Source of the DNA: Chamaea fasciata
Lineage: Eukaryota; Chordata; Aves; Passeriformes; Sylviidae
Assembly (NCBI GenBank): GCA_029207755.1
Contig: JARCOQ010000003.1
Location: 46,730,971-46,794,970, forward strand
Direction: 5' to 3'
DNA: 64,000 nt
The position numbers and the translations under genes are program-made. The notes beneath the pieces were generated by a model. The model was not told the DNA's origin and did no database searches. It was given only the letters and a program-made list of their open reading frames with translations. Each line of letters begins with the position of its first letter. Position 1 is the stretch's first letter. Shown in pieces: positions 54,643 to 64,000 of this stretch.

Positions 54643-57600
54643 GGCAGGTCAGGCTCTGAAACTTAGAAAAAGTTCACAGTATGGGCCTTCTACTACACTA
54701 CTACATCCCAAGTTTCTTCTCTAAGACCTAGCTTGCAGCAGCAAGTTAGTGTTGCCAAAATATGAGATTTCTGCATTAACAATTTGTGATGTGAAAGTAC
54801 TGAGAATTTCAGTCTCTTATCTCTCTTTTAATTGCTGACTGGAATGGACTCTGTCAGAGAAGAAATGAAAGGAAGAGTTTTACATTTTTCATATTTGCCT
54901 CAGGCTACCAGCAGAAAAATTCAGAACTTTTTCTAAGGTATGTCAGTGCCAATGATGTGTCACATGTCATTACTTTATAATTAGGCTGATAGACAAAAAG
55001 AATAATGCAGCTGACATTCTATTAAAATAAAAATTATTCCCCGAGGCATAAAAAACACTGACACAAGCATCTTAAAAGGCAGAGTAAAAATTACATAGGG
55101 AACTATTTATCTGTGCTGCTGTCTTTTCCAGATTCAAATAAGTAATTCTTAGTTATGTGTGCACTGAATATTGAATTATACTATGCTGATTTTTTTAAAG
55201 AATTCTTTTTTGAAAGCTAAATGTAATGAAACCCTTGCTCAGTTCGGAATAAAAGCTACTATGAGAATATTTACTCTCTATATTAATTGAGATTACAGTT
55301 TGATTATCAACTGTACAATTCCACAAATAAGTAAAAAACAAATACATTTTAAAAAATAAAAAAACAGTCTTTTTTGTGAAGAGTTTGAAACAAACCTTAA
55401 AAACCAGATTTGAAAACACTAGGACTTAATTCTGCATAGAATTTTTTATAAAATGCTTCTGACAATCAGGATTTAGACAATACAGAGCTATAACTCCATG
55501 TAGTTCAGAATATACTTAGTTCAGGTTGTGTCTGGAAGTTAGACAGACTTGCAGAATTACCAGATCGTGATTTATAGCCAAAATAACAGCCTTCACAGCA
55601 CAGCCAAATTTTAACTAGCCGTTAACATACGTAAGAGATGCCCCATCTATTCTTTGCAGGTATAGATATCATAAAATGCGTGCTTTTCCATCTGTTGAAG
55701 TATAAACTACTGGAAGAAAACATTTTCACCTTTATGCATTTTAGGAACATTACTCAAAATAGAAGACTGGAAATTTAGTTCGGACTAAACCCAGCCAGTA
55801 GCATGTTTATTTTTATTTTTTTTAAAAAAACTGTTAATGCTTTCCCAGTTGGCCAAAAAAGAGTCTTTCACAAAGCTGACAGATCTAGTTCTTTGTTCAT
55901 ACAGTCCTTTCATTCCCAACACAATGCCAGACAGAGAGAGAAGTACTGTGTTTTCAAATGTATTACAAGGAATCCTGTGATTTAGTTGTTCCTATTAAAG
56001 AATTATACTCAGAGATTATATACTCTAAAGTGAAAAGATTTCCACTTGACTATCCTCCTCCTATGTTCCAGACCCAGAATTTAGAATATCTACTTACACC
56101 AATATCCTATTTCAAGAAAAGGCAGGTGACTTCTTGAAAAGTTATCTATTACTTTGTTGTCTGTTCCTTGAGTACTGCCAAAGGAAGGGCTACTTCCTTT
56201 TCTCTCTGTACTCTAACACTGTGTGCATAATCTGAAATTATCTTTAATTCACTGCACTACAAAAATAAGTAGGCAAAAAAACCAAAATAGGGCAGATAAT
56301 GCTGTAGAAGGTCAGTATTCTTCAAAGCTTAATACTCGGAACACCACTTGTTTAATGACAAAAAGGAAAGGACAAGCGTTGCACTGAAGGACACAAATTC
56401 ATACCATCCCTTTACAGATGTACTGCAGAGAACAGAAGAGGTATTTGATGTCTTGATTTGCTGAGCATACACCTGAAGTGGTATGTCCTATTCCCACTCC
56501 TCATTTTCAAATCTCCCATGCATCACCAGGACTCTCATCACTTGCATCAGCTGTTCCATTCAATCTGGATGCTTCCCAGAGGCAACAAATTTTCGCATGA
56601 GATCATACTAAATACCATAGGTCACAAATTTAACCAAACTCACCAAAAGAGGAGAGAAACAATTTCTCTGTGTTGTCCCTCTGTGTACTAAATAAGCTGA
56701 GAAAAGACCTTTTGGCCAGCATTGAAGTAAATGGCAAATGCAGAAAAAGTCTGTTTAGAAAAATCAAAAACCTACAACAAACAATAAGATCTGGTACATT
56801 GCTTTTCATACATGCAGCATATTTTCATGTGTGCAATTGTCTTTTGAAACACACTTGTGGTGTTAATTGCAAGGTAATCCTGTATTTTTCTAGATTTGCA
56901 TTCATAGAGGGATAACCACAGTTAGGTTCATAAATTCATTCACTTATGTAAAAGGAGCCTAATGGCACAAAATTGCAGATATAACGAACTGAAATCAGCA
57001 ACATATCTGAAAACAGGAAGAGAAAAAAGCATGCATGAGACTTCAATTTGAGACTATTTTTTAATTTCTGGGAAAAGAACACTTACCACAGTTACTGTTT
57101 ATGCTTCAGTTCACCTCAAAGACTAAACTGAGTATATATCTGATGCTTTCTATTACAGTTAACTTGTAAGGGGGAAAGTCAATGCCTCTAACAAAGTAAA
57201 GTATTGATTTTTTCCACCTGATAAAAACAACCACAAACAAGTTAAGAAGCACTGTGTTCTAAGAATAAACAATCAGTTGCAATAATTACTTATTTCAGTT
57301 TTGCAACAGCAAAATTATTTTTTCTCTATTATTATTAGAATTTATGTTGTTATTCTTTTATCATAAATGCAATTAAGGCTTTAAAAAAATGTATAAAGGC
57401 ATCTCAAAATCTCCAAGCATTTACTCTCAAATTCAAGTATAACCACTAAATAAGCCTCACTGTTAAAGTTCAATACCTGGAGATTTGTGTATTGATGGTA
57501 GGATAACTACACTAGAAGTCTGCCCAGAGAAAAACGCTATAGTGTATGTTTTTGGAGGGTTTTTGACTTGTAGCAATTACAATAAGTGAGATCTTTACTC

Positions 57601-58022
57601 AGTTTTCTCCCCATATGAAATAATTTAATCGTTTCAACTTCTCTGCACAAGACAGAAATACTATATCGTACAGTTGATATTTAGCTTTAATACATATGAA
57701 TTCATTTTAAAAATAAACTTTAAAAGTGAACACTTGACCTCAAAATATGATCCAGGCTCCGCACGTCACCACCATCACATATCATACGTATCAATGCAGA
57801 AAGTGACTGAAATACATCAAGTATCTCAAATTGAAAAGCAGCTGCTTCTGAACAAGATGCAAAATTGACGAGTGCAGATTTTACAACAAATACAAACAAC
57901 AGATACAGTCATTTCTCTATTCAAGAAATAAAAAAGAGGCAGCAAAAATAACAGCTTCACTTGCTAAGCAAAAGAGTCCAGGACTTCACCTTTCTCAGCT
58001 TCTGAAAAATACAAAGGCTTAC

Positions 58023-58100
58023 CTTTCTGTACACCAGCATGTTTGGGGATTCGTCAGCCACCCCATTGCTGCTTTGCCCATAATTGTTTCCTTGTGCCAT
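58023..58100 (-). CDS. RGS7: RGS7 first coding exon (N-terminal 26 codons, partial gene)
   Basis: This exon encodes the N-terminus of RGS7, an R7-family regulator of G-protein signalling. The family is known to accelerate GTP hydrolysis on Gi/o alpha subunits in neurons and to work bound to Gbeta5. Read on the minus strand, the ATG at 58100-58098 opens 26 codons starting MAQGNNYGQSSNG, continuing with VADESPNM and ending VYRK. As I recall it, human RGS7 differs only at residue 10 (T there, S here). The paralogue RGS6 is clearly different in this region, so the assignment is firm. The start lies in a strong context (G at -3, G at +4). The frame ends exactly at codon 26 (phase 0) before a GTAAGC donor. 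This segment is the short leader before the DEP domain; the DEP, DHEX, GGL and RGS domains lie on exons beyond the left edge. No frameshift or stop is seen. Confidence 0.97.
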
Positions 58101-58134
58101 GTCCCACAAATTTGATCTGCTTTTGGATGTTGCA
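58023..58134 (-). other. RGS7: RGS7 exon 2 with splice sites
   Basis: This is the whole exon carrying the start codon. On the minus strand a pyrimidine-rich tract ending TTACCTTTTACAG gives an acceptor, with the exon beginning TGCAACATCC at 58134. There are 34 bases of 5' untranslated sequence, then the ATG. The exon ends ACAGAAAG at 58023 and is followed by GTAAGC at 58022. The untranslated part contains no upstream ATG. Both splice sites are seen directly; the link to exon 1 is inferred. Confidence 0.93.
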
Positions 58135-59198
58135 CTGTAAAAGGTAAGAGTGGTTTCAATAGGGCATCGCCTCAGGTCTCCTTGCTTCCCTGATGATTAA
58201 TGAACCTGACTTGCTACCAACATGTTATCAAAATCAGTCTGTCCTCTTACTCCAACAGATATTTACATTGGAGCAAAGCTGTTAATTTGCCATTTACTGT
58301 CATTACTCTCTTTTGCCGGTAAATAATGGATGTGACGTGTTGATCTAATTTAAGCGTTAATGAATTGTCACTCGGAACAGCTCCCTGACACACCGCTAAC
58401 CACCACACCACACAGACGCCTCCTCATAACACGCTTCTTCCTCCCCTGCACGGGCTTCACCAAGGGACGCTCTGCACCTTCCAGGCCAGTTTTGGGAGGA
58501 CTGAGTCGGCCCATGACGTGTATTCAGCAGTGCCCTCCACTCACAGCTCGGGTCGTAGCAACTTTCACAACATACAAGCGCACAAAAAAGCAAAACACGC
58601 TTTGAACCTTCCTGTAATTCACCAGAACACCTGTGCTCGTACAGATGCCGGGGCAGGAGAGCAGGTGACGAGGGAAAATGAAGAAACAAGCCAGAACACT
58701 GTTCCGGTTGCTTTCACCTACTTTCATCGCACTTTACCGTCAAACACCGGCTCCCTGCCAGCCCCGTCTCCTCCCCGCCCTCCCCCGGGTCACACGGGAG
58801 CTGCACTAGCAAGAGCGCGGATCATGCCGTAGCTCCGGCTTTGCACGCAGGTGTAAGAATGTGCTCCATCTACAGACCACACCGGTGGATGCGGAGAGCC
58901 CGGAGAGCCGCCGAGCCCTACTCCGAGCACTAACCTCCCGAGCCCGCCCCAGCCCCCGAGACCCCTCGCGTTCGGTCTCTGCTGCCCCCGCACCGCCCGC
59001 CGGGGGTACGCGGCTCGGGGCGGCCAAAGGCCGGGGGGACCGGCTCTCCCGCGGGCAGCCCGGCGCGGCGCCCGCAGTTCCAGCACCGCGGACAGCGGCG
59101 GCGCCGCCCGGGGGCCCGGCGGGAGCGGGGCCTCAGCCCCACGGCGGGAGGCGCGGGGCGGAGGCGCGGGGAGGCGCGGAGTCCGCCCGCTCGGTTAC
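58135..59198 (-). other. RGS7: RGS7 intron 1 (proposed)
   Basis: This is the segment between the proposed exon 1 donor and the exon 2 acceptor. Its exon-1 side (about 58.7-59.2 kb) is CpG island containing the RE1-like site. Its exon-2 side (58.14-58.38 kb) is AT-rich with several TAAT/ATTA homeodomain-type cores and one TGACGTG. I see no further exon in it. Confidence 0.5.
59079..59099 (+). promoter_or_regulatory. RE1/NRSE-like REST binding site
   Basis: This 21-base segment matches the canonical RE1 element at 18 of 21 positions by hand alignment. Both half-sites are intact: CAGCACC in the left half and GGACAGCG in the right half, with normal spacing. REST silences neuronal genes outside neurons. 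A site inside the CpG island, about 100 bases into the proposed first intron, fits the neuronal role of RGS7. The motif is seen directly; occupancy is inferred. Confidence 0.75.
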
Positions 59199-59279
59199 CT
59201 CCTGGGCCAAGGTCACTGCGCGCTGGCCGCGGCTCCTCGCCTGCTCCTGCTGCTCCTGGCGCGCCCCGGGCGGTGGGTG

Positions 59280-59318
59280 TCAGCCGGCAGCGGGCGGAGG
59301 GACGCGGCGATCGCTCAT
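59280..59318 (-). other. short upstream ORF in candidate RGS7 5' UTR
   Basis: On the minus strand an ATG at 59318-59316 opens MSDRRVPPPAAG and stops at TGA ending at 59280. It lies within the proposed exon 1, upstream of the donor at 59198. If transcription starts to the right of 59318, ribosomes would meet this uORF before the RGS7 start. Whether it is in the mature 5' UTR depends on the unseen transcription start. Confidence 0.3.
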
Positions 59319-59341
59319 CACACACACGCACACACACGCAC
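59319..59341 (+). repeat. (CA)n microsatellite
   Basis: A run of CA dinucleotides is interrupted by a single G in two places, inside the CpG island and within the proposed exon 1. Length variation is likely. Confidence 0.85.
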
Positions 59342-59440
59342 TGCGGGCGGAGGCGCCGCTGCCGCCGCCGAAGCTGCGGCTCTCCCGTGCTCTGCCGGAG
59401 CGGCGGCGGCTCTGCTCCCTCCCCGCAATGGAGCGGCCGT

Positions 59441-59462
59441 CACGTGGGGAACGGGCACGTCA
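59441..59462. promoter_or_regulatory. CACGTG E-box and adjacent CRE-like motif
   Basis: CACGTG lies at 59441-59446. CACGTCA (TGACGTG on the minus strand) lies at 59456-59462. They could bind bHLH-zip (USF/MYC-type) and CREB/ATF factors respectively. Further TGACGTG or TGACGT copies lie at 58333-58339 and 58514-58519. Short motifs like these occur by chance, but methylation-prone CpG motifs kept inside a CpG island are reasonable promoter elements. Confidence 0.4.
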
Positions 59463-59600
59463 AAGGTGCTGCCGCTGCTCCGCCACACAGCAGCAGCCTT
59501 CCTCCTCCTTCCTTCTCCTCCTCTTTCTCGGCGCTCTCGGCTCCCTCACCAAAACAGCGTCCAAGAAACTGCAGCAGATCTGGCAGCAGCCTCTGTAAAT

Positions 59601-62600
59601 GAGATTAGGCATCACTGGAGGGCTGGGCAGGAAGAGAATGTGGGCTAATGGGATAGGGAAGGAAAGGAGGAGTTGTTGGGGAAACTGTGTCGCCTCCTTC
59701 ATCTTTCTTTACCGACAGCAAACAGGGAATCTGCCTCTGTCTTACGCTGGACGCCTCATATATTTTCTTCAGTGAAAACTAAGGAGAGCCTGTGCTCTGT
59801 TGGCACTGCAGACTTCCCTGAGCAGTGGAACAGAGAGAGCAGAGAGTGAGTCTGTTTCAGGCAGATGGGAAGAAACTCTGAGGGCAACTCAAGACACCCT
59901 TGGGACTGTTTTGCTATGTCCTAGGCAATTGCTTAATTTGTGAAGGCCTCACATTGGCTACAATAAAGGAAAAAGATCAGGTCTGTAAGTCTTACTTCCC
60001 CATCACACACAGACAAGAATACTTTTGCAATACTGCTTTTGCAAGGGGGTTGAAATGCCCAGAACTCAACATCCACAAGAGTACAAGATACTGAAGTGGT
60101 TAAGTTTGGGTATATTTCCATTTAAAAGTGTCTTTTCCAGGAACAGTAGCTCTTATTACAAGAATGATGTCTCAAAAAAATCCTCTACTGTGCACTGCAG
60201 CTTTTGGAGCATGTGCTGGTAAATCATGCAATTCAAGCAGAGAGGTTTCCATGCATACTGGGTCACCTTCACCCTTACTCATTTCTACCCTTCTCACACC
60301 TCCGAGAGCCTCAAACCAACAAACTTCCTGCAAGAACTTTGTTATTATCATCTACTGCAACTACTTTTAACTACTCTTCCAAACTTTGCAGATGCCTTGA
60401 GATACTTTAGCTCAAATACTTTAGTAGTAAATTAGCTCAGGCAACAATAGGGAGTCACAGTGGACACCACAAAAAGAAGGAAAATGGACAGAACTGATCT
60501 GAACTTCTTGGAGAGCTGAGGAAAGGAAGACACAAGTTTGATAATGGTCCCATTATGAACAACAGAGTAAAGAAAGACTATCTCCATCACAAATAGGAAT
60601 GTTTTTCAGAGACAGAAGTTGTAAAAGGTGAAATGACATGAAAAGAACCATCAACCAACTCTGCTCAGTGAGATACATTGGCAGCAAAGAAAAGGACCCC
60701 TGTAGCAGACAAACATTGTATGTCTCAGCTTTGATAGAGGAGAATAATTTAGCATGTCACGAAGAAAAGGAAATGTGAAAACAAATGGTGTAGAAAAGAG
60801 AGAATTCTGGAGTTTTGAGGTGGAAAAGAACAAGAGAAAGAATTCAACAGCACAAGCATAAAGTGAAGTATCAATGTTGAAAAGTAGTTGGCAGACGAAT
60901 TTATTAAACTAAAGATTAAACAGAGAACTAAGACCTGTTTCCCACTAAAATTCACTTGACATACAATAGCATCTTGGTGAGGCTAATAAAGTCAGAATCA
61001 AAATATTAATCTTACAACAGATTCTCTGATTCAGCCCAGTCCACTGTTGAGAAATGGGAAACAGAAACAAACATCTCAGTCTATAATTTCCCTAGCTTTC
61101 ACAGAGACATCCCAGACAAGCAGCACTGCAGTGTTCAGAGTTCAGCAGTTTGACTTTGTAAGTCTGACAGGTGCACTAGAAGACAAGGGAAATGCCTCCC
61201 AAGATCTGCTAAGAACAAAGTGATACCCCTGTGGTTGTATAGCATCAAAATAAACTCAAAAAAACCCTTATTTATCAGACTGGTGTTTAAATTTCTTTTG
61301 CAAAGTAAAAATGGGAACTGCACCAAATATAGTTCAAATATAATTTTACCTTTAAAGAGGGATAGGAGGAAAATCCTTAAAAATATTGATAAGACACATT
61401 CTTTCCACCTGTTCTGCCATCCACTTAACATAGTAATTGTGTTAAAGGGCATAAAAATCAAACATTAGCAAGTTTCCAATGAGATCAAATATTTGTTTTC
61501 TTACTCTGCCTCATTTTGTTGCTAATGTAAGGGACAAAAAAAAAAAAAACCACATAAAATGAAACTCTTTTGTACTACAATTCTTGGACCACCTACATGA
61601 AGTTACTTAAAAGTTGATTTCAAACTACCTACTTCCTGTAAGGTATTCTGAGAATAGATTTTGGTAGCAGTCATCTTTGGAAAGCTCCCCAACAAAGCTG
61701 ACTAAGTTAGGCAGCAGCATTTTCCAAGCTTTTATTTTTTGAGAATGTCCTTAAAACTAAGGGCAGAAGCATCCCCAGTTGAGTTAGATTTCAGCTATGC
61801 TGCCTCCAATTTTGCCTTTGCTTTAACTTGGTTTTAACCATTCTGATTATATTACAAGTAAAGTAAAATACAAGATCCTTTACTAATAGGCAAGGTTTAT
61901 GTATTCTCTTCAAAAATAATAAAATTTTAATAATATAAATGCAATTCTAAAGCAGAGCAATTACTTGGGTCCATGGAAGCTAATAGGCATTTCTCCAGTA
62001 ACATTGAAAGGAACTGTATTACACATAGTTTTTAATCTTATCCTCAAAACCAGAGGAATACCTTTAACATCTCAGTGATGTAGCTCACAACTAGTAGTGA
62101 GAAACACTACTACTGTGACATATACTGCTACACTGAAGCACACCAAATTTTTTTCACCAGCATGTCCACTGTATAAATGAAGTAGAACTCTAAACCCTAA
62201 TGGGATTAAACAGAAGAGAAGACCAGAGACAACCCAACAGAATTCCTTCTTTACCATCACTTTGTGATGAAAGATACCCTTCCATAAATGCAAGTAGAAA
62301 AAAAATAATTTATTTTAAAAATATGTAACAGGATAGTCTCATTCTATAGTACTTGGGTGTATTTGTTCAATAGTCTATAAAAGGCTTTAATTCAAAAATT
62401 ACTTACACATCTTTCCCATATTGAAAGTCATCACTTATCTCATATACAACCAACATTAGCCTCCCCAGAAGGCATAGTCTGCCAGAAGAGGAATGGCCTT
62501 TTCAAAATGCAAGGCAAAACTACTCATTAATAAAACAAAGATGATGGGGAAAGGCTGCCAAGGGGCAGCTTTATCTAACAAGGCAATAAAGTACACGATT

Positions 62601-64000
62601 GAGCAAGGTGGTGACTTTATTTGCTGTGTTTAGCTTTCACTGTCAGTACAACTCAAGTATTCCAATAACATCACATGCACGTGGCATCTTTAAGTAAAAA
62701 TATTACATCAGGATGTGTACAACAATCTGGATACGATCAGAAATTTTGCTGTCTGTCCTGCTGGCCAATGCTGTAGCATTATGTCACTATGTCACCTATA
62801 TCCATCAATTTATCTTGTCTTATGCCTAGACTAAATGTTCCTTGGAGTAAAAACATGCTGTGCAAGCTCTTAGCACAGCATGATCTTGTTCTATGACCAA
62901 GTTTTTAAAGCTTCAGAGCATTACAAACACCACATTCAAATTTACTTAAGAAAATGTAAACATGCTAACTGGGCTCTAAACATTGACACGAGTTAATACT
63001 GTGCTACCTAAAAGTATCAGACCCAGACGTTTTTTCACCAGTTGGTTAAGCACAGAGACAATCTGCCCACTCTAATTGAACTTGTATTTTTGTGACCCTA
63101 CAGAACCACAAGTGTTTCCCTGCCAGGCTCTGAGCAGGTACCCAGTGATTCCAGGACCAGTCTTTGGCCTTTTTGATGAGATCTGAACACCTGCTCCTCC
63201 AGGAGGGAATTGCAATCAATCTGGTTAATGTAGGTCTTCAAATGTCATTGCAATGATTACAGGTTACAGTATATGCTTTCTAGAACTGAACCAGGACTTA
63301 CTTTGAAACTTCACCACTTTCTCCATGGCATTTTTTTATGCTCTAGGAATTTGGTTTGTCACCTACCTTACAACACTTTTGAATCATTAATTGCCTTTTT
63401 CAATTTATGATGCTGACAATCAAAGCTACTGGTATTCCACCAGTTAGGGAAGGAGTTAGGAAAACAACAAAAAGATTTTTAGAACATAAAAGGAGGTAAC
63501 TAAAAAGAAATCTGGATTTAACAAAAATAATTCTGCTCTGATAGGAAAAAAAATTAGTTGTTGACAGACGTCATTTCATAGGAATGCAAAATTATTATAA
63601 ATAAGGAAAGCCCATATTTCATAATCTTTTTTTAAAGTATGAGATAGATACACACCCACAGAGAACACAGCACAATTCGCATATATTTCAAACCTTAATG
63701 CAACAAATTTTATCCATTACTGTTATTGTAACAGAAAATTAACAGCTACATAGAATTTGATATCAATATAGAGGCCCACCAAAGCTATCCACGGAAATTC
63801 AACAGCTTTTCCAGACGAAGCAGAACAACCTCAAGCAGACCCACTGCAATCCTGACAATTTATCCAGTTCTAACTTTACCCAGCAGAGGGCAGGCTTTCT
63901 CAGGCAAAGAGAGGCTACGACAGCTGGCTGACACACTACTAGGAATTTTTTTCCCCACCTAAAAGACTTACCACAACTGCCTATACACCATCATTTCATC
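59601..64000. other. upstream flank of RGS7, no gene seen
   Basis: This is AT-rich intergenic sequence upstream of the promoter. Open frames here are short and without recognisable domains. The CTCF consensus near the right edge is the only notable motif. An unseen upstream RGS7 5' exon cannot be excluded. Confidence 0.6.
63880..63893 (+). promoter_or_regulatory. CTCF core consensus match
   Basis: CCAGCAGAGGGCAG fits the CTCF core consensus (CCASYAGRKGGCRS) at all 14 positions. It lies about 4.3 kb upstream of the RGS7 CpG island, toward the neighbouring gene. In human that neighbour is FH, from memory of synteny. A boundary element between the two genes is plausible. It is one site found by eye, and occupancy is unknown. 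Confidence 0.5.

Larger units (their letters stand above)
1..58022 (-). other. RGS7: RGS7 intron 2, 5' portion (runs off the left edge)
   Basis: From the GTAAGC donor at 58022 to the left edge I find no further RGS7 exon. I looked in particular for the DEP-domain exon, whose product should begin MEDVIARMQ, on the minus strand. The human gene is several hundred kilobases long, so an intron over 58 kb is expected. It holds repeats and non-coding sequence, listed separately. Confidence 0.85.
41441..58022. other. intronic sequence next to exon 2, no gene
   Basis: About 16.6 kb, mostly AT-rich. Simple-sequence patches are A/C-rich at 45080-45135 and 45508-45552, A15 near 47291-47305, A20 at 54623-54642 and an AT palindrome at 50366-50379. 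A diverged direct repeat pair lies near 51767 and 52363. The 47.9-48.45 kb stretch is richer in GC and could be an unclassified old repeat. No exon was recognised on either strand. Confidence 0.55.
59199..59560 (-). other. RGS7: candidate non-coding exon 1 of RGS7
   Basis: The start-codon exon has an acceptor just upstream, so a 5' untranslated exon must exist. The best donor in the CpG island, read on the minus strand, is CCAGGAG followed by GTAACC, with the cut at 59199/59198. Joining it to the acceptor at 58134 gives an intron of 1064 bases. The 5' end is not visible: there is no TATA box, and initiation at several points in this GC-rich block is likely. The right edge given here is only the edge of the dense CpG block. 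A weaker alternative donor (GGTGAGG) lies near 59550. Confidence 0.45.
58380..59600. promoter_or_regulatory. RGS7: CpG island promoter of RGS7
   Basis: About 1.2 kb rich in G, C and CpG stands out sharply from AT-rich surroundings. It is densest from about 58.72 to 59.48 kb. It contains a GGGGCGG GC box at 59155-59161, many GCGC and CGGCGG strings, a CACGTG E-box and a purine/pyrimidine-asymmetric tract near 59.50-59.53 kb. There is no TATA box, so this looks like a typical dispersed-initiation CpG promoter. It sits immediately upstream of the RGS7 start exon. A divergent transcript on the plus strand is possible, but no convincing coding exon is seen there. Confidence 0.93.

Noticed and set aside
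1..58022. Further RGS7 exons (DEP-domain exon) in the window
   Set aside because: I looked on the minus strand for the conserved MEDVIARMQ and PIRTVKSFL type coding strings and found none; the next exon is most likely beyond the left edge.
58930..59337. 135-codon minus-strand frame through the CpG island
   Set aside because: It begins at a GTG in the CA repeat, runs across the proposed exon 1 donor and is composition-driven.
58861..59598. 245-codon plus-strand open frame across the CpG island, the longest in the window
   Set aside because: It begins at a GTG rather than ATG, is rich in A, P, R and G as expected for random GC-rich sequence, has no domain, and covers the RGS7 promoter.
59277..59648. 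Plus-strand frames of 109 and 123 codons at the CpG island edge
   Set aside because: Overlapping frames in GC-rich and CT-rich sequence with no homology; shadows of promoter composition.

Overview
The window is vertebrate nuclear DNA, AT-rich and with almost no coding sequence. It is most likely from a bird, and probably a songbird. CR1-type LINE fragments lie at about 10.9, 23.1, 32.0 and 41.4 kb. There are also four solo LTRs of endogenous-retrovirus types that I recognise from passerine genomes. I see no bacterial gene structure, CRISPR array, rRNA or tRNA. The species is inferred from the repeats only.

The one gene I can identify is RGS7, a neuronal regulator of G-protein signalling, on the minus strand. 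Its first coding exon (58023-58134) holds the start codon and the first 26 residues, beginning MAQGNNYGQSSNG and ending VYRK. It has a clean acceptor upstream and a GTAAGC donor downstream. A dense CpG island at about 58.4-59.6 kb is its promoter. It contains a probable non-coding exon 1 with a donor at 59198, GC boxes, a CACGTG E-box, CRE-like TGACGTG motifs and a near-canonical RE1/NRSE site (59079-59099) for the neuronal silencer REST.

Layout: 1-58022 is the 5' part of RGS7 intron 2, which runs out of the window with no further exon seen. 58023-58134 is exon 2, 58135-59198 is intron 1, and about 59199-59560 is candidate exon 1. From about 59.6 kb to 64.0 kb is upstream flank, with a perfect CTCF core consensus at 63880-63893. 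The large intron carries the LTRs (3716-4778, 26933-27747, 36330-36931, 39737-40277), the CR1 fragments, long poly(A) runs, two G/T-only tracts, a minisatellite, a perfect 13-bp hairpin and two pairs of short dispersed repeats.

I found no previously undescribed multi-gene system. The most informative observations are the RE1 site beside the RGS7 start region, the CTCF consensus upstream, the LTR boundaries with target-site duplications, the G/T tracts, and a few unexplained open or repeated segments inside the intron. Nearly all longer open frames look like chance, low-complexity or CpG-island artefacts and are not annotated as genes.
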